A stretch of DNA of 64,000 nt from Palsa-948 sp964481195 (GTDB taxonomy: Bacteria; Bacteroidota; Bacteroidia; Palsa-948): NCBI GenBank assembly GCA_964481195.1, contig CAYZTB010000011.1, forward strand, positions 15,911-79,910, in the 5' to 3' direction. The notes below the pieces were generated by a model. That model saw only the letters and a program-made list of their open reading frames with translations. It searched no databases and had not been told where the DNA came from. Both the position numbers and the translations under genes were made by a program. Below are positions 25,033 to 35,000 of the stretch, piece by piece (the stretch's first letter is position 1; each line of letters opens with the position of its first letter).

Positions 25033-26096
25033 TTCAAAATATTTTTTAGCGTGTTTTCGTTTTTATGAATCCAGTTAAAAGTGTCTTCCACAATGTCCTG
25101 TACCGATAACTTAGATTTCCATCCCATTATTTTCTCGGCTTTTGAATTGTCGGAATAGTATAGTTTAATATCTGCCGGACGATTTTGTTTTACCTGCTGA
25201 ATTTTAATTTTATTGCCGGTTATTTCTGTACAGTATTTAGTCATTTCAAGTAGCGAAGAGGAAGTTTGCAGCCCTCCTCCTATATTAAAAGTTTGACCAT
25301 TAATTTTATCAGCATGAATAATTTGGTAATCTATGAGGTTGAATAAATCGTTGATATGTAAAAGGTCTCTTATTTGTTTGCCTTTACCTCCAAAGCCGAT
25401 GTAGGAAAGAGGCTGTTTCCAATAATGTTTTGCAACCCACAACGCTACAAAGCCCTGATCTACTTTGCCCATTTGCCAAGGACCTGCAATAACTCCGCAG
25501 CGATTAATTACTGTTTGTAGATTTAGGAAGGAATGGTATTCCTGAATGATAAGCTCCGAAGCAAGCTTTGTGGCACCATAAAGGGAGCGGCTGCCTTCAA
25601 GAGGAAAATTTTCTGAAATTCCTTTTTTAGAAACGCCTGCTATTTTTTGTCTTAATGCCAACGAAAAGCGAGTATTATCTTCTTTAAAAGATAATTGATT
25701 TAAGGTTTGAATTGGGTAGACTCGGCTAGTAGATAAGAATATAAATTGTGCTTTATTTTTTACTGCAAAGTTAAGGCAGTTTACTGTGCCAGTTAAATTG
25801 GTATTGATTAGGTACTCGGCCCCTTGCTCAATCCCCATTAATACAGATGGTTCGGCAGATGCATCTATTACAACGTCTACTTTCCCTACCTGTTCAAAAT
25901 CTTCTTTGCAGCGAATGTCACCGTGAATAAAATCTATACCATTTTCTTTTAGCCTGATAATGTTTAATTCTGAACCTCGTCTTTTTAAGTTATCAAAAGC
26001 AATAACTTTGTATTTAGGATATTTTTCTTTTAAAGAAATAGCAAGGTTAGAACCTACAAAGCCTGCACCTCCCGTAACTAAAAGTAGTTTATTCAT
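25029..26096 (-). CDS. Second NAD-dependent epimerase of the CDP-paratose 2-epimerase-like group
   Basis: A 355-residue extended SDR protein: LLLVTGGAGFVGSNLAISL, FDNLKRRGSELNIIRLKENG, VIDASAEPSVLMG, FLSTSRVYPI, SLYGATKLASELI with the intact YxxxK (YGATK) and NRCGVIAGPWQMGKVDQGFV. The region FGGKGKQIRDLLHINDLFNLI parallels the FGYKGKQVRDNIHSFDLVNM region of the next gene, so the two are paralogues. It overlaps the gene upstream and the gene downstream by 4 bases each (ATGA). Sugar-nucleotide substrate not known. Confidence 0.85.
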   Translation of the reverse strand: MNKLLLVTGGAGFVGSNLAISLKEKYPKYKVIAFDNLKRRGSELNIIRLKENGIDFIHGDIRCKEDFEQVGKVDVVIDASAEPSVLMGIEQGAEYLINTNLTGTVNCLNFAVKNKAQFIFLSTSRVYPIQTLNQLSFKEDNTRFSLALRQKIAGVSKKGISENFPLEGSRSLYGATKLASELIIQEYHSFLNLQTVINRCGVIAGPWQMGKVDQGFVALWVAKHYWKQPLSYIGFGGKGKQIRDLLHINDLFNLIDYQIIHADKINGQTFNIGGGLQTSSSLLEMTKYCTEITGNKIKIQQVKQNRPADIKLYYSDNSKAEKIMGWKSKLSVQDIVEDTFNWIHKNENTLKNILK

Positions 26097-27007
26097 AGTA
26101 GTTGCATGTTTTTTTTATTAATTAGGTTGATAAAATTCCTCCCAAGCAGAGATTTAATCAGTAGTAGTAATATACTGCGATTTATGCCTATTCTTAAAAT
26201 ACTTTTCCATAAATATTGAACAGATTTTAGTTTAGAATTATCAAGATAGCTATGTATGGCGCAAAAATAATAAGAATGACCAAGTAGTAAGTTTTGTTGC
26301 TTGCTATTAAGTTTTACATTATTTATTATCCAATCTGTAGCAATTAGCCTTTTTTTAATAATCTTTAAGTTGTCCGCTCTCATTGAACGAGCTGGGTGGT
26401 CATTTACTAAAACTGAAATTTTGTCAACTATGTAAATTTGATCATGTAGTAGGTTTTGAACTAAATACACCCAGTCTTCTAGAGTAGAATATGCTCTATC
26501 TTCTAAAAAGGGTTTCAATTTAAAGTTATTTTTTAATATGCAAATCATAATACCAGTAACTCCGCCTCTTAAATAGATCTCGCCACTATGCCACCCTTCA
26601 ATTAAAGATAGGGAAGAAGATGGTTTTATCTTTCCGTTATCTAGATAACTATATTTTGTACTTAGAAACCGAATGTTAGGATTTAAATGAATAACTTCAT
26701 GAAGAATTGATAAGTGATTCGGGTACATCCAGTCATCTGAGTCGAAAAAAATAACATATTTCCCTTTTGAAATATTAAAGCCATGATTACGTGCGGCTCC
26801 TCTTTCTGTATTGAGTTGATAAATATATTTTATTTGATTATTGAATAGGTATTTGCTTTCTATTAGTTCCTTTGTGTTGTCTGTGCTGCCATCGTCTATA
26901 ATAATAATTTCAAAATCTTTAAAACTCTGACTTAAAATAGAGTTTAATGTATTTTCAATAAAATCTATTCGATTATATGTTGGAATGATTATTGAAAAAA
27001 AGCACAT
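26093..27007 (-). CDS. GT2 family glycosyltransferase
   Basis: A 304-residue GT-A enzyme with a textbook GT2 core: SIIIPTYNRIDFIENTLNSI, EIIIIDDGSTDNTKELI, RGAARNHGFNISKGKYVIFF and the metal-binding DSDDW. The C-terminal third (about 215-300) has no clear match and is basic. Donor and acceptor unknown. Its stop overlaps the next SDR gene by 4 bases. Base composition is noticeably richer in A and T than the housekeeping genes on either side of the locus. Confidence 0.9.
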   Translation of the reverse strand: MCFFSIIIPTYNRIDFIENTLNSILSQSFKDFEIIIIDDGSTDNTKELIESKYLFNNQIKYIYQLNTERGAARNHGFNISKGKYVIFFDSDDWMYPNHLSILHEVIHLNPNIRFLSTKYSYLDNGKIKPSSSLSLIEGWHSGEIYLRGGVTGIMICILKNNFKLKPFLEDRAYSTLEDWVYLVQNLLHDQIYIVDKISVLVNDHPARSMRADNLKIIKKRLIATDWIINNVKLNSKQQNLLLGHSYYFCAIHSYLDNSKLKSVQYLWKSILRIGINRSILLLLIKSLLGRNFINLINKKNMQLL

Positions 27008-27031
27008 ATCTTATTGATTATTGTTTAACAT

Positions 27032-27922
27032 CTATATTGACTTTAATCTAATAATCGAATGCATCATTCCTTTAAATCTATGCAGGTGTCTTAGTGAGGA
27101 CTCGATATCAAATTTAATTAATAGAAAGTAAATTATTGCAAAAAAATTATTTAATGTAATATGTAGCCTTTTAGAAAACGCAAAATGCTTTTTTAATATA
27201 TAAAAATCCGAGGCGCCAGCGCTTTCCATTCTTTTATTATAAGCTGAAAACAATTTCGTGTTATTTTTTCTTTCAACGGACAGGTTTAATAGTGGGTGCA
27301 TTACAATTATAACACTATTGTAATAGCATTTAAACCCATGGTTGATTGCTCTGATAATTATATCAATATCTTCTCCTCCTAAAATCTTTAACTTTTCACT
27401 TCCTATTAAATTGTTTACAGCCCCAGGGCCCAGATTCTCATCAAACCCACCAATGGTATCAAATACTTTTTTTTGTATAAAAATCGCACATGATGCTGAA
27501 GAAAAAGAATCTTTAATTGTCATTTCTTTGTCATTCAACGATGAAGGCCATCTGTAGCCATTGTTTAAGGAATTTATTATTCTTATGTTAAGTACGCTGT
27601 GTGTGTTTTTTTTAAAAAAATCAACAACTTCTTTAAGTAACATATTAGGGTATAAACAGTCATCGTCTGGTACTGCAACAATATCGCCAGTAATGTGTGG
27701 TAGAGCAATATTTCTGCCCCTTGAAAGCCCTGGTGGACTTTGTAAGTGTTTGATGTTGAATGAGTATTTCTTAGGCGCTAATAAGTGGAAAAGTCTCTTG
27801 TCTTTGTTTTGGTCTACTAGTATTAGCTCAAAGTTATTATATCCTTGATTGTTTAGAGAATCTAGAAATTCTTCAACTTCCTTAATTCTGTTTATTGTGC
27901 AAAGGATTATACTTAGTTTCAT
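27032..27922 (-). CDS. GT2 family glycosyltransferase
   Basis: A 296-residue GT2-like protein: LSIILCTINRIKEVEEFL, FELILVDQNKDKRL, PPGLSRGRNIALPHITGDIV and the acidic triad VPDDDCLYP. GGEDIDIIIRAINHGFKCYY is the acceptor-side ED motif of rhamnosyltransferase-like GT2 enzymes. It is separated by 24 bases from the following GT2 gene and by 18 bases from the preceding FkbM gene. AT-rich. Confidence 0.88.
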   Translation of the reverse strand: MKLSIILCTINRIKEVEEFLDSLNNQGYNNFELILVDQNKDKRLFHLLAPKKYSFNIKHLQSPPGLSRGRNIALPHITGDIVAVPDDDCLYPNMLLKEVVDFFKKNTHSVLNIRIINSLNNGYRWPSSLNDKEMTIKDSFSSASCAIFIQKKVFDTIGGFDENLGPGAVNNLIGSEKLKILGGEDIDIIIRAINHGFKCYYNSVIIVMHPLLNLSVERKNNTKLFSAYNKRMESAGASDFYILKKHFAFSKRLHITLNNFFAIIYFLLIKFDIESSLRHLHRFKGMMHSIIRLKSI

Positions 27923-27940
27923 GAAAAAATGCAGATAATT

Positions 27941-28798
27941 TTATGCTGAGTTTAGATTACTATCAACTGTTTTGTTGTACGCTCGAATCAAAATATCTTG
28001 ATTGATTCCATGTCTTGAAAATTGCGTGTCTCCGTAAATGTCGGTGATATGGTATCCGAAATTATTAGACTCTAAAATTAACAATATAGTAGAAAGGCTG
28101 TCTTCGTTTTTTTCAAGATGATGATGGTACTCTATGCTTATTTCGGTAACTAAAGAAAGTTTTTTACTTTCTGATAGCTCCTGAAGAACTAAGGTTTCGG
28201 CTCCTTCAATATCCATTTTGATAAAATCAATTGGATGATTAATGAACTCTGATAAAGTACATGTAGGTACTTGAATTAAATTGTCTATACTATGGTTTTT
28301 TTTATTAATACTTGCTCCTAGTGTGCTGTTTTCTGGATTGGGCTTGTAAAAATCAATGAATCCTTTTTCCTTATATATTGCCAAGTTATGCAGTTGTATA
28401 GATTGAAGGTGATTTGTATGGACATTTTTGTGCAGTAGGTTGAAAGTTGTTGGTTCGGGCTCGAAACATATCAGTGATGCATTTGGGTAGTATATCTTGA
28501 AGAAAATCAGGCTTAGTCCAATATTACTTCCGCAATCAATTATAGTTGAATTTTGGTTTGAGGGTGTAAAGTAGTACTGGCGTTGAATAAAAATTTCTTC
28601 AAAAAGAAAGACAAAAGTAGGATAGTTGTTTATATACACAGATATGCCAAAGATTTTATCTTTTTTTATTTTTATTTTTAAAATTTTATAGAATAAATAA
28701 TATTTTATCGATAGCCTTAGATATATGGCAATAAGATTCCATTTTTTTGAATCATTACGAGAAAGAACTTTTTTTATATTATTTAAGTGGCCAAGCAT
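27941..28798 (-). CDS. FkbM family methyltransferase
   Basis: A 285-residue SAM-dependent methyltransferase of the FkbM type. STIIDCGSNIGLSLIFFKIY is motif I; ICFEPEPTTFNLLHKNV is motif II; FIKMDIEGAETLVLQELS is the FkbM signature DIEGxE. FkbM members O-methylate sugars or polyketides; in a glycan locus, O-methylation of a sugar residue is likely. The N-terminal 50 residues are basic and hydrophobic, without clear signal peptide. AT-rich like its neighbours. Confidence 0.9.
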   Translation of the reverse strand: MLGHLNNIKKVLSRNDSKKWNLIAIYLRLSIKYYLFYKILKIKIKKDKIFGISVYINNYPTFVFLFEEIFIQRQYYFTPSNQNSTIIDCGSNIGLSLIFFKIYYPNASLICFEPEPTTFNLLHKNVHTNHLQSIQLHNLAIYKEKGFIDFYKPNPENSTLGASINKKNHSIDNLIQVPTCTLSEFINHPIDFIKMDIEGAETLVLQELSESKKLSLVTEISIEYHHHLEKNEDSLSTILLILESNNFGYHITDIYGDTQFSRHGINQDILIRAYNKTVDSNLNSA

Positions 28799-28867
28799 GT
28801 AATATTTTTATGATAATACCGATTGTGTCCTTAAATGATTTATTTTTTTTGTTTAGGGTTCGATTAG

Positions 28868-29989
28868 TTATTGAAAACCTAACGTTTTGTGTAAAGAACG
28901 GTATAAAGTAAGAGCCTTTGTTATATGAAAGAGTTGGGTGATATTTTCATGTAAATTCATTGTAATGTTTTCTTTTTGTTTTATATCCATGGCTTTGATA
29001 ATATGTTCAATATGAGTGATAAAATCTTTTTCAGGAAAATCTTTATTGGCTAGAAACGAATTTACTTCATTTATTAGGTATTCATTAACGTCACCAACAT
29101 CTTTACAAGCTAAAACAAGTTTTTTAAGTAGTCCAGCTTCTTTAATAATCACAGAGCTTGAGTCTAAAATTGAAGGGTGTAACAGTAAGTCTGCTGCAGA
29201 CATGTAGTCTATTATATTTTTTTTATGTCCTAAAATGAAAACATTATTTGATAGATTATTAGTATTTACAAATTGAGCAAGCTCGTTTTCTTGAGGGCCA
29301 CTTCCAAGTATAATTAATTTACAGTCCAAGCCCATTTCAATTATTTTTTTTATAATTATTATTGAAGTCATTGGTCTTTTTGCAGACACCAATCGGCATG
29401 CAGTTATTATCAGTAAGTTTGTTTTGTATTTATTTTTTATTTTTTTTACTTCTGCCGTGTTAGGGCTATCGTAAAAATTGAAATTATATCCAAGCGGAAT
29501 TAGGAATATTTTGTGGGGGTCTATTTTTTCTTTTTTAATCATAAATTCCTTAGCTCTTTTTGATACTACAACAATAGTTCGAGCAAGGGTATATACTATT
29601 TTGTTGAGTATGATAAAATTTCTATTGTTGAATAAATATGCTTCATCAACAATATGCCTACAAACAACAACTTTTGCTCGAATAAAGTATTGTGCAAATA
29701 CCGCTACTAATCCAGGCTCTTCCAAGTGAGCGTAAACAATGTCTATTTTGTTTTTCCAGGAAAAGTATATAAGGTAGGTCCAGTGATGTAGAAAGAAATG
29801 CCAAGTAGGTTTTCTGTTAACATTTGACCAATATGTTTTAGCGCCTAATTTAGAGCCGATTTCATGATACTCTCCTTTTGATTTTTGTGTTAGTATGTAA
29901 ACAGTGTTTTTTTCTTTAATAAACCCTTCAATGATTGATTCAGTATCTCTTGATCGAATGTTGAAGGATGTGTAGAAAAGAATTTTCAT
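28868..29989 (-). CDS. GT4 family glycosyltransferase
   Basis: A 373-residue GT-B enzyme. The N-terminal strand MKILFYTSFNIRSRDTESI, VYAHLEEPGLVAVFAQYF and TIVVVSKRAKEFMIKKEKID lead into a Glycos_transf_1 domain: ITACRLVSAKRPMTS, LIILGSGPQENELAQFV, NVFILGHKKNIIDYMSAADL and HPSILDSSSVIIKEAGLL, the last carrying the E-x7-E-like donor motif (the first Glu is replaced by Ser). Donor not predictable. A 69-base gap separates it from the FkbM gene. Confidence 0.9.
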   Translation of the reverse strand: MKILFYTSFNIRSRDTESIIEGFIKEKNTVYILTQKSKGEYHEIGSKLGAKTYWSNVNRKPTWHFFLHHWTYLIYFSWKNKIDIVYAHLEEPGLVAVFAQYFIRAKVVVCRHIVDEAYLFNNRNFIILNKIVYTLARTIVVVSKRAKEFMIKKEKIDPHKIFLIPLGYNFNFYDSPNTAEVKKIKNKYKTNLLIITACRLVSAKRPMTSIIIIKKIIEMGLDCKLIILGSGPQENELAQFVNTNNLSNNVFILGHKKNIIDYMSAADLLLHPSILDSSSVIIKEAGLLKKLVLACKDVGDVNEYLINEVNSFLANKDFPEKDFITHIEHIIKAMDIKQKENITMNLHENITQLFHITKALTLYRSLHKTLGFQ

Positions 29990-30068
29990 ATTATAATTTC
30001 AAGCCGCATTTATACACCTTTTTAAGTAAGCTAGCTCTCTTAGCTAAAAATGCATGATATGAGAAACA

Positions 30069-31871
30069 TTAATTTGAACTTTTTTGGTGGTTTTGTACAA
30101 ATTGGTTATATGCTATTGGTCCATTTAGGTTGCCTTTTTCAAGTTTAAATATTTTGCTACAATGTTTTAAGGTTTGGTATCTATGTGAAACAATGATTAT
30201 AGTTAAATTCTGATTACTCAGAGAGTGAATTGCTTCTGTTAAACTTTCTTCAGTTTCAATATCTAGGGCGCTAGTAGCTTCATCAAATATTAGAATTTCA
30301 CCACCATGATATAATGCTCTAGCAATAGCAATTCTTTGCTTTTGTCCTCCTGAAATGTTTATGCCTTTTTCTCCAATATTTGTATTTACGCCATTCGGCA
30401 AATTTTTTGTGAAGTCTTGTAGTTGCGCTAGTTCAATCACTTTATTGAGAAGAGATTCATTGATTTTATTTTGTTCAATTCCGAATGCAATATTTTCTTT
30501 TATCGTGCCTTCTATAAGTGTCATTTGTTGAGGTACATAGCTTACGAGTTTGTACCATTGGTCTCGATTTCCCTTGTCTACTTTAATACTATCAACAAAT
30601 ATTCCTCCATTTTCTTCTATATATAGTCGCAAGAAAATATTTAACAAAGTGCTTTTCCCACTACCAGAAGGTCCGACAATGCCAATATTCTCGCCTTTTT
30701 TTATTGTTAAGTTTATATTGTTTAATATATAATCTTCCTTTTTGAATTTAAAAGAAAGATTTTTTAAAAAGAGGGTGTCTGTAAAAAGTAGTGCCTGTAT
30801 TGGTGCAATTTGATCTTTTGGGTTTTTTGAAATAGGGTCGTCATCGTCTTTATTGAAATACGAAAAAACAAATGAGCAAGATTTAATATAGTTGGAAAAT
30901 AGAATTATTTTGTTTATGGAAGGAATGATTCGATAAGCTGCTATGGCAAATACAATCATGAATTGAGTTAGGGCTTCCATGTTTTCCTCGAAAATATAAC
31001 CGAAAAGAAAAATATTTACTAAGCATAAAATTGCGACAGTTTCAACGAGCTTGGGAGAGAAGATGTTTAAAAAATAACCTGAAGAAGAAGCCTTCGTAAA
31101 TGAATCTATAGATTTTTGAAATAATGGCTTGAAAAAATCAAGCTTATTGAAGACTGTAATCTCTCTAAATCCTTCTAGAGATTGAAGGCCAATTTTGTAC
31201 ATATTAGAGCTCTCTTTATCTCGGACTTCAGATATGTGTTTTAGTTTGCCTTTATATACCCTATTAAATAGGATTAGAAATGGGATAGCAAATGCGATAG
31301 TTACAAGAAACAGTAATGGATTATAAAAAGTCATCGCTAATATGATAACTAGCAATATGAAAAACTCATTTAGTAAGCCAATAAATGGGAAAATGTTATA
31401 AACAATTAGGTCGGAAGGTAGTTGTGTTATGTTTCTGAGGAGCACTGCAGTATTATTTTCAGAAAAAAAAAGATATGGCTTAGTAAGGTAGTTGTTGTAT
31501 TTGTTTGTTGCTAGCCTTTTTGCTAAGGAAAACCCTATTTCTGTTTGATGTTTTAAAATATAGTATAGTAATGTATTTTTTAGAATAAAAATAATCCCAA
31601 TTGCAATTAGGGTAGCCAGTACAAAGCTTAAGTTATTGTTGAACCCCCCTGCATTGTATAGGTAGTAAATTATTTTATTTTTATTTATTTGAGTTGGGTC
31701 GACTAATAAATTTATTACAGGCACAACAACTGCTAGTCCTATAATTTCGAACATAGAAGTGAGTATAAAGAGTGGTATTAGTTTTACTGTTGCTCTGAAA
31801 ACAAAAGAGGGGAGGTCACTTTTGATTTTTTTGTAAGTAGAAAAAAGTAAATTATCAAATATGGTGAACAT
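30069..31871 (-). CDS. ABC transporter, fused permease and ATPase (lipid-linked glycan flippase type)
   Basis: A 600-residue half transporter of the exporter class. Residues about 20-330 hold six membrane helices; the ATPase domain has Walker A GPSGSGKST, a Q-loop YVPQQMTLIEGTIKENI, signature ISGGQKQRIAIARAL, Walker B EILIFDEATSALD and the H-loop IIIVSHR. This architecture covers MsbA and PglK, which flip lipid-linked saccharides. Its place at the upstream end of the glycosyltransferase genes makes export of the lipid-linked glycan the best inference. No Wzx or Wzm is seen. Confidence 0.9.
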   Translation of the reverse strand: MFTIFDNLLFSTYKKIKSDLPSFVFRATVKLIPLFILTSMFEIIGLAVVVPVINLLVDPTQINKNKIIYYLYNAGGFNNNLSFVLATLIAIGIIFILKNTLLYYILKHQTEIGFSLAKRLATNKYNNYLTKPYLFFSENNTAVLLRNITQLPSDLIVYNIFPFIGLLNEFFILLVIILAMTFYNPLLFLVTIAFAIPFLILFNRVYKGKLKHISEVRDKESSNMYKIGLQSLEGFREITVFNKLDFFKPLFQKSIDSFTKASSSGYFLNIFSPKLVETVAILCLVNIFLFGYIFEENMEALTQFMIVFAIAAYRIIPSINKIILFSNYIKSCSFVFSYFNKDDDDPISKNPKDQIAPIQALLFTDTLFLKNLSFKFKKEDYILNNINLTIKKGENIGIVGPSGSGKSTLLNIFLRLYIEENGGIFVDSIKVDKGNRDQWYKLVSYVPQQMTLIEGTIKENIAFGIEQNKINESLLNKVIELAQLQDFTKNLPNGVNTNIGEKGINISGGQKQRIAIARALYHGGEILIFDEATSALDIETEESLTEAIHSLSNQNLTIIIVSHRYQTLKHCSKIFKLEKGNLNGPIAYNQFVQNHQKSSN

Positions 31872-31969
31872 GTAATTGTTAAAAGGAGCTTTTCATTATT
31901 TGGAAAACCAATTTGGTGAATTTTACTATAATAAAATAAAATGTGTCGGATAATAACAAGGTAGCTAGT

Positions 31970-32000
31970 TTTGTATACAAAGATAAAACAATTAACTTTG
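31970..32000 (+). promoter_or_regulatory. Bacteroidota-type promoter of the PKD gene
   Basis: TTTG at 31970-31973 (-33) and TAACTTTG at 31993-32000 (-7, consensus TAnnTTTG) are 19 bases apart, the usual spacing for the primary sigma factor of Bacteroidota. Transcription would begin about 6-8 bases later, leaving a leader of about 15 bases before the ATG at 32022. Confidence 0.65.
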
Positions 32001-32021
32001 TAGTTAAGTAAATCCTTTATA

Positions 32022-35000
32022 ATGCATTATTGCTTTAATAGATTATTAGGCGCCTTCTTGCTTATTTTTTTTATTTTTTACAAAAATGATGTAATTGGGC
32101 AATCCTCAATTAAGCCTTCGGACATTAGTGGTTTGCAACTATGGCTAAGAGCTGATACTGGGCTTACGCTAACTGGTAATCTTGTTGATCAATGGAAAGA
32201 CATTAGTGGGAATAGTAATCATGTTTTTCAAGGTGCTGCATTAAATAAGCCTTTGTGGAACACGTCAGATTCTTTATTAGGTCATTTTCCTGTTGTTAAG
32301 TTTGACGGGGTTAATTCAAGGCTAGAATCTGCTTTTATAAAGCCCGATGTGTTTAGTGTGTTTGTAATATACTCTCACCGGATTGGTAATACAGGGTGCT
32401 TATATAGCACAAGCCCTGTACTGGGTTATCCATTACAGAGAGATGGAGCTGTTTGGCCCAACTCAAATGCTGCTAATTATTCATTGTCTGGATTTCTTAA
32501 TTCAAGTAATTTATATGCTGATTTCTATGATTTTCAAAACGATAAATACAATACATACTTAAATGGGAATCTTGCAGGTGGGTTTACTAATTCCCTTCCT
32601 TCAGTAGGAGGATTGATTTATATAGGTTCTGGCCCTGGCGAACCTTTGAACGGAAATATTGCGGAATTTTTAATGTACGACACTACGCTGCATGATACTA
32701 TCAGAGTAAAAATTGAAAATTATTTAATGAATAAATATGCGCCTCCAATTAATTTGGGTTCTGACATTGCTTCAGCATATTTTTGTGATACTATGCTTTC
32801 TGATTCATCTTATTTTGTTTCATACTTGTGGTCAACAGGGAGTACAGCAAAGTCAATACAAGTTAATAAGACGGGTAAATATTGGGTAGATGCAACTGAT
32901 ATTTTTGGTAGGAATTCTTCAGACACAATTAATGTAACATTTCCCGGGAACTTGAGGCCATTTCCCGACACGACAATGTGTTACAGAGATACATTGATTT
33001 GGAATACAGGTCTTGATAAAACAGGTTTTAGTTTTATATGGCAAGATGCAACAACAGATTCATTTTTAGTTATTACTCAAGCGGGACAATATTATGTTTC
33101 AGTTACTGATACTGTTGGCGTGACAGGATGCACATCTACTTCGTATACTATTATTGTAAGTATTGATAATTTTTCTCAGACTGCTTCTCTAGGTGCTGAT
33201 GTTTCAATGTGCTCAGGGGGAGGTATTTCGCTAGTTTCTGGAGCAGGACAGGCAACTTCTTATTTGTGGTCTACAGGAGAAACAACTGCTTCTATCATTA
33301 TTACTTCAACAGGGTTGGGTACGTATTCGCTTTCTGTTCAGAATGCACTTGGCTGTGTTGCTCTTGATACGATTGATGTGAATGTTAAAGGTTATGCTCC
33401 AGCTGTTGACTTTTATTCTCCTCCCGTTTGTTTCGGATATTCATCTCAATTTTCAGACTCTACTAAGTTGTACTCGTTAGACAGCATTGCTTCTTGGAAT
33501 TGGAACTTTGGTGACGCTTCGACAAGCTCAGCGCAAAATCCTGTACATACTTATACAGCAGCAGGTACCTACACCGTGCAACTTTCAGTTGTTTCTGATT
33601 CAGGCTGTATTGCTGCTTTAACTAAAACTGACACGATACATCCAATACCTATTGCTGCTTTTACTGTTACTACTCCAATTATTTGTGCAGGGGCTAGTAT
33701 CCAGTTTTCAGATATGTCGACAAACGGATTAATGGTTTTTTGGAAATGGGATTTTGGAGATGGAACTCCTGTTTCTAATTTTAAAAATCCTACTCATATA
33801 TACTCTACGGCAGGAGATTATCAAGTTCAATTAATAGTTACATCTTCATTTGGATGCATTGATACTTTTACCTTCTCTGTAAGTGTATTAAAATCCTGTT
33901 TTGTGCCTTCGGATATTAATAATTTAAAAATGTGGTTTAAGTCAGATTCAGGATTAACATTAAATGGGAATTTAGTAGATCAATGGGATGACATGAGCGG
34001 CAATGGCAATAATGTAATTCAAAGTATGGCGTCTAAAAAACCTATTTGGCTTTCTTCTGATACTTTACTAAATGATTATCCTGTAATAAAATTTGATGGA
34101 ATAAGTTCAAAACTAGAGGCTTCTTATTTTAGACCAAATAAATACTCTGTATTTGTTATTTATTCTCACAGAACTGGTGATCAAGGATCTTTTTATGGGA
34201 CTAATGCAGTATCTGGTTATCCGCTTCAAAGAAATGTTGCTATTTGGCCCAATTCAAATGCAAGTAGTTATTCGTTGGTAGATTCTATAAATTTAAGAAA
34301 TCTCTATTTTGATTCTCACGATTTTGACAATGATAATTACGGTACTTTTTTGAATGGTGTAAACTCGGGTGGAGCAAGTAATGCCAATTCTAATTCAGGT
34401 GGGGCAATGTATATTGGTTCTAGTTCTTCAGAGTCACTTAATGGGAATCTTGCAGAGTTTATTTTATTTGATACTGTTTTGCATGATACTTCAAGAATAA
34501 AAGTGGAGAACTATTTAATGGATAAATACGCACCTCCTGTAAAGCTTGGGGTAGATATTGTTTCTAGTTATTTTTGTGACACTATGTTAGTTGTTTCTAA
34601 GTATTTCCCTAAATACAATTGGTCTACTGGAGACAGTTCCAAATCTATAAGAGTAAATAAATCAGGAAAGTATTGGGTAGATGTAGTTGATATTTTTGGA
34701 AGAGCTTCCTCCGACACAATTAATGTTTCCTACCCAGGAAACTTTAAGCCTTTTCCGGATACTACTATTTGTTTAGGCGATACATTACGTTGGAACACAG
34801 GCTTAAATAAAATTGGGTATAGTTTTTTATGGCAGGATGCTTCAGTGGATTCTGTTATGACAATTACGCAGGCAGGTAAGTATTATGTAAGAGCCTCAGA
34901 TACTTTAGGCTGTATGTTTTTTTCAGATTCTATTACAGTGTCGATTGATAGTTTTGCTTTGAAAGTTTCGCTTGGTCCGGATACTGCTTATTGTTCAGGA

